In this document: positions 6,881 through 14,184 of the stretch, piece after piece
Position numbering within the stretch: the first letter of the stretch is position 1
Layout: every line of letters begins with the position of its first letter
From: Akkermansia sp.
GTDB taxonomy: Bacteria; Verrucomicrobiota; Verrucomicrobiia; Verrucomicrobiales; Akkermansiaceae
Direction: 5' to 3'
DNA: 43,147 nt
Assembly (NCBI GenBank): GCA_017549485.1
Contig: JAFYUT010000057.1
Location: 1 to 43,147, forward strand
Position numbers and translations under genes: made by a program
Notes under the pieces: generated by a model
Database searches by the model: none
Told to the model about the DNA's origin: nothing
Seen by the model: only the letters and a program-made list of their open reading frames with translations

Positions 6881-9427
6881 TTATTTCATGTCGCAGGTGC
6901 CTTCCATGGTGACAATGTCGAAGGGACTGAGGGTAATCTCAATGGGGGCATCTACATCAATGTCGCAATCCATGATGGGCAAGCGAGTCTGGTCATCAAA
7001 GGAGCTGCGCAGGGTAACGGTGCCTTTGATTGTCGGCGGCACGTCCAGAATCTGGCGCAGGGTGCCTTTCAGCGTCTTGGTGTACTTGGAAGAATTGCGC
7101 AGAGACAGCGTGCTCTTCTGCTTGTTCCAAGAAGCCCAGCCGTAGATATCGCCGTCTTTCTTCTGCTTGTCCCAGGGATTGCCGCCTACCCAATGCACGT
7201 CGGCCAGCACATCTGCATTGCGACGAATCCATGCAATGTTACGTGCCAGTTCGTCCCAGAGCACGCCGCCTTGCTGGTTCATCAGGTCGGCATCCACGTA
7301 GATTTCCTGCAAACCGGAGCCGCTGGTAAAGGCGGTACGGATTTCTTTGATGCAGTTGGCAGGGTCTTTACTCATGACGCGAGGAGGACCATTCTTAGTG
7401 ATGATGGTACCGTGAATCATGATGGAATTGATGGGGAAGAGCGGAGCGCCGGTCACAAATATCTCGTGTACCAAGCGGTCGCGGTAGGTAATCCAGCGGT
7501 CGCGAGCATCACCCATGGTACCCACCTGGTCAAAGTCGCCCTCCTGTCGCCAGATGGAGTCGGCATGCATGAACCAGAACGGACTTGCCCAGGTACCTAC
7601 CGTGGTATTGAGGAAGATATCCGGGCGAGCTTCTCGCAGAGCCCCCAACACGCTGATGATGCCTTCCGCATCTTCCAGACCGGCAGGGCCATAGGCGATG
7701 GGCTTGGTGGATATGCCATCGAACTTGAAGTAGCGCATATCGTACTTCTTCACCATATCGGTGCAGCGTCCCACAAAGGCATCGAAGTAGATGGGGTTGG
7801 AGAGCTCGAAGTTGGAAATGCGGTTATTGGGGTGAGTTCTGTTCCAATAGGCGATTCGCTGGTTCTTGCTGTAGCCGTAGCCACCTACCGGGCCAAGCCA
7901 TGTACCCATGCCGCAGTCCATGGAAGTCACCAGTTTGTTCAGGTTGGCGAAGCCCTGGGGGAAGCCGATATGGAAGTCCCACAGGCTGTTGAAGTCGTCC
8001 CAGCCGTCATCAATCACAAATGCGTCAATTTTGGTATTGCGCTTTTCAAACAACTCACGCTTCCACGTCTTGGCTATCCCCATGGAGATAGCCTCTGTGG
8101 TGCGCTTCATCGGGTCTTTGAAATCGTGGCGTACAATACCTACTTCGTACCAGTCGTTGTAATGAACCATGGTGCGGTAGGGCACGGGCTTCTCGCGCTC
8201 AATGTAACTCAGGAAGGAGCGACGCTGCTGGTCGGGAGCAAATAGACCGATGACGGAGTTTACTTTCCACCGGTTCTTGGGCTGCAGCTTGGTCTTGCGA
8301 ACCCAGCTTCCACGTACCAGATTATCGGGTACAGCGGCACTTGCTTCTTCGGGATTTCCCATGGGCAGCGACAGGGAGATGCTGCCGCTGCTGGTCAACG
8401 GCTCAGTCTTCGTCTCTACCCAATAACGCAGGTGATATGTCCCGGCGGCAGGAACATTGATGCGGTACTCCGAGGCTTTGGATTTTTCGCCTGTGTAACC
8501 GGGGTGTACATCCTCTGTAATGACTTGGCCACTTGCGGACACCAACTGCACAGCCACAATATTCAAACGATTGTTGCCACGCTTGTATTTGAAATCCACT
8601 ACCAGTTCGCCGGATTCGGTAAAGTTTACCGGACCTTCGGCCACCATCAAATCACGCAGAATCGGGCCATTCTTGGCATCATACTTCTTGCCGTACACGG
8701 CTCCGAAACTCTCCGGGATATTGAAGACGCTGCCGAACATCTGCGGCGTCCATGCCTCAGCTGTCCATGTGTCTTCCTGTACGCTGCCTTGCTGCCCCAC
8801 TGTCATGAACGACATCGGCGTCTCCAGCCCCATGAAGAGCTTGTCTGTCACAACCACAGTACCATTGGTGGTGTTGCCGGAAATGGTGGGAGTGCCACCG
8901 GCGGCAGTAGGAATAACCTGCAGCGGTGTGATGGTATTGAAGAATACGGGGGAGCCGGAGGCCTTAATGGTGTATTCCTGACGCAGATAGTGAGAACCAT
9001 TGCGCAGTACTGCTCGCCACTTAACGGAGAATGAGCCATCAGGCGCGGTGAACGTGGAGCTAATGGCCTTGCCCGGCAGCTGCTTCGAAACAGTCAGACT
9101 GCCGGGGTCGCCTTTCAGGTCAACAATCCGCGGTGCTGTAGCGACCATGTCGGCAGAACTCAACTCACGCTTGTCGGCCAAGGTAATGCGGAACAAAGGC
9201 TCCCCACCATCAACCAACAACGTGCCGTCTGCGGATTTGAATCCACCGAAATACACGCCGCCGTCTTTCCAAGAGAAGTCGGCACTCAATACCTCATTGC
9301 TCACCGTATAGGTAATACCTCTCTGCGAGGCTTTTGCCACACCCGGATTTGCACCCGGATATTCCACCGCAGCGGAGCTTACCCCTGCTGCCGCCAGTAT
9401 AGTTAAAAGAAATGTTTTCCTAAGCAT
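6881..9427 (-). CDS. Secreted clan-D-like glycoside hydrolase
   Basis: An 848-residue protein with a signal peptide (residues 1-20, ending SSAA). The N-terminal ~370 residues are beta-rich with a PPC-like segment near 275-355. The catalytic barrel follows, with FVIDDGWDD (470-478) and RYFKFDGIS (565-573). The IDDGW and K-x-D patterns are typical of alpha-galactosidase-related GH27/GH36/GH31 enzymes, where Asp570 would be the nucleophile. The C-terminal ~100 residues are a beta domain. It probably removes alpha-linked sugars from glycans outside the cytoplasm. The exact family and specificity are not certain; database relatives often carry vague names. A promoter and a palindrome lie just upstream, suggesting control by a repressor. 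Confidence 0.75.
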   Translation of the reverse strand: MLRKTFLLTILAAAGVSSAAVEYPGANPGVAKASQRGITYTVSNEVLSADFSWKDGGVYFGGFKSADGTLLVDGGEPLFRITLADKRELSSADMVATAPRIVDLKGDPGSLTVSKQLPGKAISSTFTAPDGSFSVKWRAVLRNGSHYLRQEYTIKASGSPVFFNTITPLQVIPTAAGGTPTISGNTTNGTVVVTDKLFMGLETPMSFMTVGQQGSVQEDTWTAEAWTPQMFGSVFNIPESFGAVYGKKYDAKNGPILRDLMVAEGPVNFTESGELVVDFKYKRGNNRLNIVAVQLVSASGQVITEDVHPGYTGEKSKASEYRINVPAAGTYHLRYWVETKTEPLTSSGSISLSLPMGNPEEASAAVPDNLVRGSWVRKTKLQPKNRWKVNSVIGLFAPDQQRRSFLSYIEREKPVPYRTMVHYNDWYEVGIVRHDFKDPMKRTTEAISMGIAKTWKRELFEKRNTKIDAFVIDDGWDDFNSLWDFHIGFPQGFANLNKLVTSMDCGMGTWLGPVGGYGYSKNQRIAYWNRTHPNNRISNFELSNPIYFDAFVGRCTDMVKKYDMRYFKFDGISTKPIAYGPAGLEDAEGIISVLGALREARPDIFLNTTVGTWASPFWFMHADSIWRQEGDFDQVGTMGDARDRWITYRDRLVHEIFVTGAPLFPINSIMIHGTIITKNGPPRVMSKDPANCIKEIRTAFTSGSGLQEIYVDADLMNQQGGVLWDELARNIAWIRRNADVLADVHWVGGNPWDKQKKDGDIYGWASWNKQKSTLSLRNSSKYTKTLKGTLRQILDVPPTIKGTVTLRSSFDDQTRLPIMDCDIDVDAPIEITLSPFDIVTMEGTCDMK

Positions 9428-9432
9428 AACAA

Positions 9433-9445
9433 GTAAACGATTTAC
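9433..9445. promoter_or_regulatory. Palindrome in hydrolase leader
   Basis: GTAAACGATTTAC is a near-perfect inverted repeat (GTAAA-CGA-TTTAC) lying between the hydrolase promoter and its ATG. A bound repressor here would block transcription; this is inference. Confidence 0.4.
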
Positions 9446-9459
9446 ACGTTCCTTTTACC

Positions 9460-9488
9460 ATTCTACCATATTGAAAGCCCCGTAGCAA
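9460..9488 (-). promoter_or_regulatory. Promoter of the glycoside hydrolase gene
   Basis: On the minus strand TTGCTA (9483-9488) and TAGAAT (9460-9465) are spaced by 17 bp, giving a leader of about 25 nt. Confidence 0.6.
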
Positions 9489-9640
9489 GCGGGAATTTCT
9501 GAGCTCAATAGCATACACAGATTATGTTCTTTTGATATGCAATCATTTACGTTCACAGGAAAAGAAATCAATCTCTTGAAAAGAAAGGCATAAATCACCT
9601 TACCGAGAAGAAAATACTTTCATTGGGGAGCAGGTACTCT

Positions 9641-9657
9641 TAAGAATGACATTCTTA
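9641..9657. promoter_or_regulatory. 17-bp palindrome, possible operator
   Basis: TAAGAATG-A-CATTCTTA is a perfect inverted repeat. It lies mid-way in the divergent intergenic region, far from both promoters, so its function is open. Confidence 0.4.
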
Positions 9658-9762
9658 CCCGGCAAGATATCGTTCAGGCGTCTGCATGCGTATATTTACA
9701 TACATGAAGTAAATGTATCAAAAACGAAAAAATCAAATTAACAGTATTCTTTGTCAATGGTC

Positions 9763-9791
9763 TTGAAAGAAAGGCGTTAGTATGGTAGAAT
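9763..9791 (+). promoter_or_regulatory. Promoter of cutC
   Basis: TTGAAA (9763-9768) and TAGAAT (9786-9791) are spaced by 17 bp, about 60 bp before the ATG. Confidence 0.65.
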
Positions 9792-9852
9792 GAGTCAGGA
9801 TTACGTTTTTTGTCTATTTTAAGCACTTAAACTGAACACAATTTATCGGAAT

Positions 9853-10578
9853 ATGAGAAAGCTGGAAGTATGTTGCACGTCGGTATTTGAGGCGAAAGAG
9901 GCAGCGGCGGGGGGAGCGGTGCGCGTGGAGTTGTGCACGGCGATTACCTGCGGTGGTGTGACGCCGAGCCATGGGTTGATACGTGGTGTGGTGGAGGCTC
10001 AGTTGGGGCTGGATGTGAATGTGCTGATACGTGCGAGGGATGGTGGTTTTTGTTTCTCTGATGAGGAGGTGGAGACGATGTGCCGCGATATTGAGTTTTG
10101 CCGAGAGGTGGGGGTGCATGGTGTGGTAATAGGTGCGCTGACGCGTGAGGGGCTGATTGATATGGAGGCTTGCCGCAAGATGGTGGCAGCCGCGGGTGAG
10201 ATGAGTATCACCTTCCACCGTGCATTTGATGTATGCCCCTGCCCGTTTGAGGCGCTGGAGCAGATTATTGAGTTGGGGTGCGACCGTTTGCTGACATCCG
10301 GCCAGCAGGCTACGGCTGAGATTGGAGCACCGATGATTGCGGAGCTGGTGAAGCGTGCCGCAGGGCGCATTATCATTATGCCGGGTGCCGGGGTAAGGCC
10401 GAGTAACATTGCGGCAATTGAACAGTTGACGGGGGCTACGGAGTTTCACTCTACGGCAGCGGTGGATGATGTGGACTATGCGTTCCGCGGGGAGGCGGTG
10501 TCGTTTGCGGCGTATCCGCAGCGTGAGGGTGTGATTAGGCACTCTGACCGCGGAGAGGTCCAAAAGCTCATTTTCTAA
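9853..10578 (+). CDS. cutC: CutC family protein
   Basis: A 241-residue TIM-barrel protein of full family length. Recognisable features are the N-terminal LEVCCTSVFEAKEA strand-helix with a ...GGAVRVELC segment, the SITFHRAFD strand, the LLTSGQ motif and IIIMPGAGV near the end, all typical of CutC. The family was linked to copper tolerance in E. coli, but a direct copper role is disputed and the true function is not settled. It is probably cytosolic. It has its own promoter and is followed by a structured repeat with a terminator-like hairpin, so it appears to be monocistronic. Confidence 0.9.
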   Translation: MRKLEVCCTSVFEAKEAAAGGAVRVELCTAITCGGVTPSHGLIRGVVEAQLGLDVNVLIRARDGGFCFSDEEVETMCRDIEFCREVGVHGVVIGALTREGLIDMEACRKMVAAAGEMSITFHRAFDVCPCPFEALEQIIELGCDRLLTSGQQATAEIGAPMIAELVKRAAGRIIIMPGAGVRPSNIAAIEQLTGATEFHSTAAVDDVDYAFRGEAVSFAAYPQREGVIRHSDRGEVQKLIF

Positions 10579-10700
10579 TTACCCGTCTGCGCCACGGTGG
10601 TGCTTGGGGCTTCGAGGCTGCGCCTTTCTACCCCCTCACAAGTCGCTGTGGCAGGCAATTTACGATGGAGACGTCGCCGCTGAAGCTGAGCCTTGGCAAG

Positions 10701-10772
10701 CAAAGCTTTTTTGAGTTAGGCGGCGATGCTCGCGGTGATTGGGCAGCAGTCTTTGCAGACTGCTGCTTTTTA
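10701..10772. repeat. Dispersed structured repeat, copy 1
   Basis: About 72 bp similar to 12417-12487. Shared parts are CAAAG, a T-run, an AGTTAGGCG segment, a GC-rich hairpin, and the GGGCAGCAGTCTTT...AGACTGCTGC hairpin with T-run. Changes between copies fall mainly in the loop regions. The two copies flank the tryptophanase-like gene in the same orientation. Confidence 0.7.
10743..10771 (+). terminator. Terminator-like hairpin after cutC
   Basis: GCAGCAGTCT (10743-10752), loop TTGC, AGACTGCTGC (10757-10766), then T5. It is part of the dispersed repeat. Confidence 0.6.
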
Positions 10773-10805
10773 GATAGAAAAGTGGGTGTATGCCAAAATA
10801 GCACA

Positions 10806-10833
10806 TTGACATGGGGGTGGGGGATGGTATAAT
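10806..10833 (+). promoter_or_regulatory. Consensus promoter of the lyase gene
   Basis: TTGACA (10806-10811) and TATAAT (10828-10833) with 16-bp spacing, both boxes fully consensus. The gene is likely strongly expressed. Confidence 0.85.
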
Positions 10834-10921
10834 TTGCGCTCGTTCGGTTGCAGGTTCATTTTTCCGCATAAAGGAGTTATGGCGTGGCCGGATGCAACAA
10901 TAAACCATCAATCAATCTGAT

Positions 10922-12373
10922 ATGTCAGTAGTCAAGTTTTACAAAGAGGAGCACCAAGTGCCGTTGGAGATGCACAAGGTACGCGTGGTGCAAAAGCTGT
11001 TTCTGCCCACTGTGGAGGAGCGTGTGGCCAAGTTGAAGGAGGCCGGTAATAATACGTTCTTGCTGCAGAACCGTGATGTGTTCATGGATATGCTGACGGA
11101 CTCGGGTGTGAACGCCATGAGTGATAATCAGATTGCAGCCTCTATGCAGGCTGATGACTCTTACGCCGGTTCTGAGACGTTTAACCGTTTGTCCCGTGTA
11201 ATTGAGCAGGTGTTCGGCACCAAATATTTCTTGCCTGCTCACCAGGGCCGCGCTTGCGAGAATATTCTTGCTGAGACGTTTGTGAAAGAGGGTGATGTGG
11301 TGCCGATGAATTTCCACTTCACGACGACGAAGGCCCACATTACCCGTAAGGGTGGCCGCGTGGAGGAGCTTATTATAGCCGAGGGGCTTGACCCGAATTT
11401 GGATTACCCCTTCAAGGGCAATTTTGATATTGCACGTCTGCGTGCGCTGATTGAGGAGGTAGGCCCTGAGCATGTGCCGTTTGTGCGTATTGAAGCCGGT
11501 ACAAACCTGATTGGTGGTCAGCCGCTGAGCATGCAGAATATGCTGGATGTGGCCGCTGTATGTAAGGAGTACGGTGTGATGAGTGTGCTGGATGCCTCCC
11601 TGCTCCAAGACAATCTCTATTTCATTAAGACGCGTGAAGAGGCTGCCAAGGATATGAGCATTGCTCAGATTATCCGTAAGATTGCAGATGAGATGGATCT
11701 CATCTACTTCTCCAGCCGCAAGTTGGGCTTTGCCCGCGGTGGTGCCATTGTGTCTAACAATGAGGATTATATTCTGCGCATGAAGGCGTTCATCCCGCTG
11801 TATGAGGGTTTCTTGACCTACGGTGGTATGGAGGTGCGCGCTATGGAGGCCATGGCTGTGGGCTTGTTGGAGACGCTGGATGAGGAGATTATTAACCAAG
11901 GCCCCATCTTTATTGAGTACTTGGTGAAGGAGCTTTCTGATTACGGTATCCCGATGGTGAAGCCGGCCGGTGGTTTGGGTGCCCATATCAATGCCTCTGA
12001 GTTCTTGCCGAATATTCCGCATGAGCAGTACCCTGCCGGTGCGTTGGCTACGGCGCTTTACATTGCCGGTGGTATCCGCGGTATGGAGCGCGGCTCTTTG
12101 TCTGAGCAGCGTAACCCGGATGGCTCTGAGAATTATGCCGAGCTGGAGCTGGTGCGTTTGGCCTGCCCCCGCCGCGTATTTACGCTGTCTCAGATTAAGT
12201 ACTGCGCTGACCGCGTGAAGTGGTTGTACGATAACCGCCACTTGATTGGTGGCCTTAAGTGGGTGGAGGAGCCGGCCGTGCTGCGCTTCTTCTTCGGTAA
12301 GCTTCAGCCGCTGAGCGATTGGCAGGAGAAGCTGGCCGCGAAGTTCCGCGAGGATTTCGGCGATAGCCTGTGA
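10922..12373 (+). CDS. Tryptophanase-like beta-eliminating lyase
   Basis: A 483-residue PLP enzyme of the tryptophanase/tyrosine phenol-lyase family and of usual length. It aligns by eye with E. coli TnaA along its length: VFMDMLTDSG (53-62), YFLPAHQGR (102-110), GTNLIGGQP (193-201), and the PLP lysine in SSRKLG (Lys267). Asp224, which holds the PLP ring nitrogen, is kept, but the Arg that follows three residues later in TnaA (DSAR) is Leu227 here (DASL). The segment after the PLP lysine also differs (LGFARGG against DAMVPMGG). These changes make indole production from tryptophan uncertain; another amino acid may be the substrate. It has a consensus promoter and its own terminator. Confidence 0.8.
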   Translation: MSVVKFYKEEHQVPLEMHKVRVVQKLFLPTVEERVAKLKEAGNNTFLLQNRDVFMDMLTDSGVNAMSDNQIAASMQADDSYAGSETFNRLSRVIEQVFGTKYFLPAHQGRACENILAETFVKEGDVVPMNFHFTTTKAHITRKGGRVEELIIAEGLDPNLDYPFKGNFDIARLRALIEEVGPEHVPFVRIEAGTNLIGGQPLSMQNMLDVAAVCKEYGVMSVLDASLLQDNLYFIKTREEAAKDMSIAQIIRKIADEMDLIYFSSRKLGFARGGAIVSNNEDYILRMKAFIPLYEGFLTYGGMEVRAMEAMAVGLLETLDEEIINQGPIFIEYLVKELSDYGIPMVKPAGGLGAHINASEFLPNIPHEQYPAGALATALYIAGGIRGMERGSLSEQRNPDGSENYAELELVRLACPRRVFTLSQIKYCADRVKWLYDNRHLIGGLKWVEEPAVLRFFFGKLQPLSDWQEKLAAKFREDFGDSL

Positions 12374-12379
12374 TGAAAA

Positions 12380-12404
12380 AGCCCCTCGGGAGAGGGGCTT
12401 TTTT
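12380..12404 (+). terminator. Terminator of the lyase gene
   Basis: AGCCCCTC (12380-12387) pairs with GAGGGGCT (12392-12399), followed by a T-run. It lies six bases after the stop codon. Confidence 0.85.
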
Positions 12405-12416
12405 ATTTACAAGGTA

Positions 12417-12487
12417 CAAAGTATTTTTAAGTTAGGCGAGCGGGCTCGCCGGGATGGGGCAGCAGTCTTTTCAGACTGCTGCTTTTA
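12417..12487. repeat. Dispersed structured repeat, copy 2
   Basis: Similar to 10701-10772. It forms two perfect hairpins: GGCGAG/CTCGCC (12435-12440 with 12445-12450) and GCAGCAGTCT/AGACTGCTGC (12459-12468 with 12473-12482), then T4. The T-run overlaps the stop codon of coaD on the other strand. Confidence 0.7.
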
Positions 12488-12979
12488 GTTTGAAAGGTTT
12501 TGGATAAGGGTGAAGGTGGTGGGGGTAACGAGGGGGCGCACCCAATGTTCCCAGTTGGGCTGGCCGATGAGGCCGCGGACGAGGGAGGAGCTGATGTTTT
12601 CACACTCGGGTGAAGGGGTGAGGAAGACGGTTTGAAGCTGAGGGACCATTTGGGCGTTGACGCGGGCCATGGTTTTCTCGTACTCAAAGTCTATGGTGTT
12701 GCGCACGCCACGCAGGAGGTGGGTGGCGCCGATGCTGTGGGCGAACTCCGCAAGGAACCCTTGGTGCAGCTCATGGATGCGGACATTGGGGGGAAGCTGC
12801 TGCAACATGGAATCCAGCGCAAGGCGGCGCTGAGCGGGGGTAAAGAAACCTTTTTTGTCCGGGTTAACGGCGGCAACAACAATGAGCTCATCAAAAAGGG
12901 CGGCGCCCTGCTGCATCATGTACAGATGCCCGAGGGTGGGCGGGTCAAAACTACCGGCGTATACGGCTATGCGTTTCAT
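12485..12979 (-). CDS. coaD: Phosphopantetheine adenylyltransferase
   Basis: Transfers AMP from ATP to 4'-phosphopantetheine, the fourth step of coenzyme A synthesis, in the cytosol. The 164-residue protein is of normal length. The nucleotidyltransferase signature GSFDPPTLGH (TxGH at 15-18) and the C-terminal ISSSLVR motif are both present, as is the RGVRN segment. I chose the Met at 12979 because it gives the standard MKRIAVYAGSFDP start; an upstream ATG at 13021 in frame would add 14 residues with no family match. It follows pilT by 86 nt and may be transcribed with it. Its 3' end touches the dispersed repeat. Confidence 0.95.
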   Translation of the reverse strand: MKRIAVYAGSFDPPTLGHLYMMQQGAALFDELIVVAAVNPDKKGFFTPAQRRLALDSMLQQLPPNVRIHELHQGFLAEFAHSIGATHLLRGVRNTIDFEYEKTMARVNAQMVPQLQTVFLTPSPECENISSSLVRGLIGQPNWEHWVRPLVTPTTFTLIQNLSN

Positions 12980-13065
12980 GCGTATGGTGTGGGGGGGATG
13001 GAGGTGTGCCGAGGCAACCACCCGCGCGGTGGTTGGCCGCGCGGTTGCTGAAAGTAGCGGGGGGG

Positions 13066-14160
13066 TTATGCGCCACCGGCGTTGGCCAGGCCGGCGTCCT
13101 CCGGCGGCAAGAAGTTCTTGAAGCGGGCTTTGTCAATGGCTTTCATGTAGGCCTCTTGCGGGGAGACGAGGCCCTGCTGCAATTTCTGCCAGATGGCGTC
13201 GTCCATAAACTGCATACCGAGGGCTTTACCGCCTACAATAACGTCTGCCAACTTTTGGGTGGCGCCTTCGCGGATGATAGCGCTGACGGCGGGCGTGGCG
13301 AAGAGAATCTCATTCACCGCGACGCGGCCGGGTTTATCACTGCGCTTCATGAGCAACTGAGCCACAACACCACGCAGGGAGCCTGCCAACATGGTGCGGG
13401 CCTGAGCCTGCTGCTCTGCGGGGAAGACGTCGATGATACGGTCAATGGTCTTGCGAGCGTTGTTGGTATGCAAGGTACCGAAAACGAGCAGACCGGTCTC
13501 TGCGGCCGTGAGGGCGAGGGAGATAGTCTCCAAGTCTCGCATTTCGCCCACGAGTACGATATCGGAGTCTTCACGCAGAGAGGCGCGGAGACCGTCTGCG
13601 AAGGTGGGGCAATTCTCGGGCACTTCTCGCTGGGTGATAATACTGCGCTTGGAGGGGTGCACGAATTCGATAGGCTCTTCAACGGTGATGATGTGACGCG
13701 CAAAGTTGGTGTTGATGTAGTCTATGAGTGCTGCCAGTGTGGTGGATTTACCGGAGCCGGTGGGGCCGGTGACCAGCACAAGGCCGGAGCGCATCTCGCC
13801 GAAGCGTTTGATTTGCTCGGGCACGTTGAGCTGCTCCATGGTGAGGATTTTGGTGGGAATGAGACGGAACACGCAGCAATAACCGCGCTGCTGCTTCATG
13901 TAGTTGCAGCGGAAGCGGGATTGGGCGTCCATCTCGTACGCAAAGTCGGCATCGCCGTTTTCCTCATAGAATTTCCACAGTTTGGGGGGGCAAATGGGCT
14001 GCATGAGCTCTACCATGTCTTCATGCGTGAGGATGCCCTCCTCTATGGGAACGATGTCGCCGTGCACGCGGATTTTGGGGGGCTGCCCTTCGGAAAGGTG
14101 CAAGTCTGAGCCCCCGTTCTCTACGAGTGCCTGAAAGTAGGTGTCGATTCGGTGTTTCAT
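13066..14160 (-). CDS. pilT: PilT-type retraction ATPase
   Basis: A 364-residue hexameric secretion ATPase that powers type IV pilus retraction. An N-terminal PAS-like domain (about 1-100, starting with the GGSDLHL signature) precedes the ATPase core. The core has Walker A GPTGSGKST (132-140), the Asp box (ITVEEPIEFVH), Walker B IVLVGEMRD (201-209) and the His box GTLHTN (228-233). The C-terminal AIIREG segment corresponds to the AIRNLIRE motif that PilT needs for retraction. It lies 24 nt after a second PilT-like gene, and three pseudopilin genes are found further along, so a pilus or pseudopilus machine is likely. Confidence 0.92.
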   Translation of the reverse strand: MKHRIDTYFQALVENGGSDLHLSEGQPPKIRVHGDIVPIEEGILTHEDMVELMQPICPPKLWKFYEENGDADFAYEMDAQSRFRCNYMKQQRGYCCVFRLIPTKILTMEQLNVPEQIKRFGEMRSGLVLVTGPTGSGKSTTLAALIDYINTNFARHIITVEEPIEFVHPSKRSIITQREVPENCPTFADGLRASLREDSDIVLVGEMRDLETISLALTAAETGLLVFGTLHTNNARKTIDRIIDVFPAEQQAQARTMLAGSLRGVVAQLLMKRSDKPGRVAVNEILFATPAVSAIIREGATQKLADVIVGGKALGMQFMDDAIWQKLQQGLVSPQEAYMKAIDKARFKNFLPPEDAGLANAGGA

Positions 14161-14184
14161 TTATGCTAAAAGGTTATGGGGTTA

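Larger units (their letters stand above)
9428..9852. other. Divergent regulatory region
   Basis: This gap separates the glycoside hydrolase gene (minus) from cutC (plus). It holds a promoter for each, a palindrome in the hydrolase leader, and a second palindrome at 9641-9657. No coding region is visible. Confidence 0.7.
10579..10921. other. Gap with repeat, terminator and promoter
   Basis: No gene is seen. The middle holds the first copy of a dispersed structured repeat that ends in a terminator-like hairpin, and the right part holds a near-consensus promoter for the lyase gene with a leader of about 80 nt. Confidence 0.7.

Noticed and set aside
6863..8245. A 460-codon open frame on the + strand
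   Set aside because: It is antisense to the glycoside hydrolase gene, which has clear domains, a signal peptide and a promoter. The antisense protein has no recognisable motif.
10925..12241. A 438-codon open frame on the minus strand
   Set aside because: It lies opposite the tryptophanase-like gene and has the composition expected of a complement of a codon-biased gene.
12951..13136. Small open frame upstream of coaD on the minus strand
   Set aside because: It overlaps the start of coaD and the end of pilT in another frame and has no signal of being a gene.
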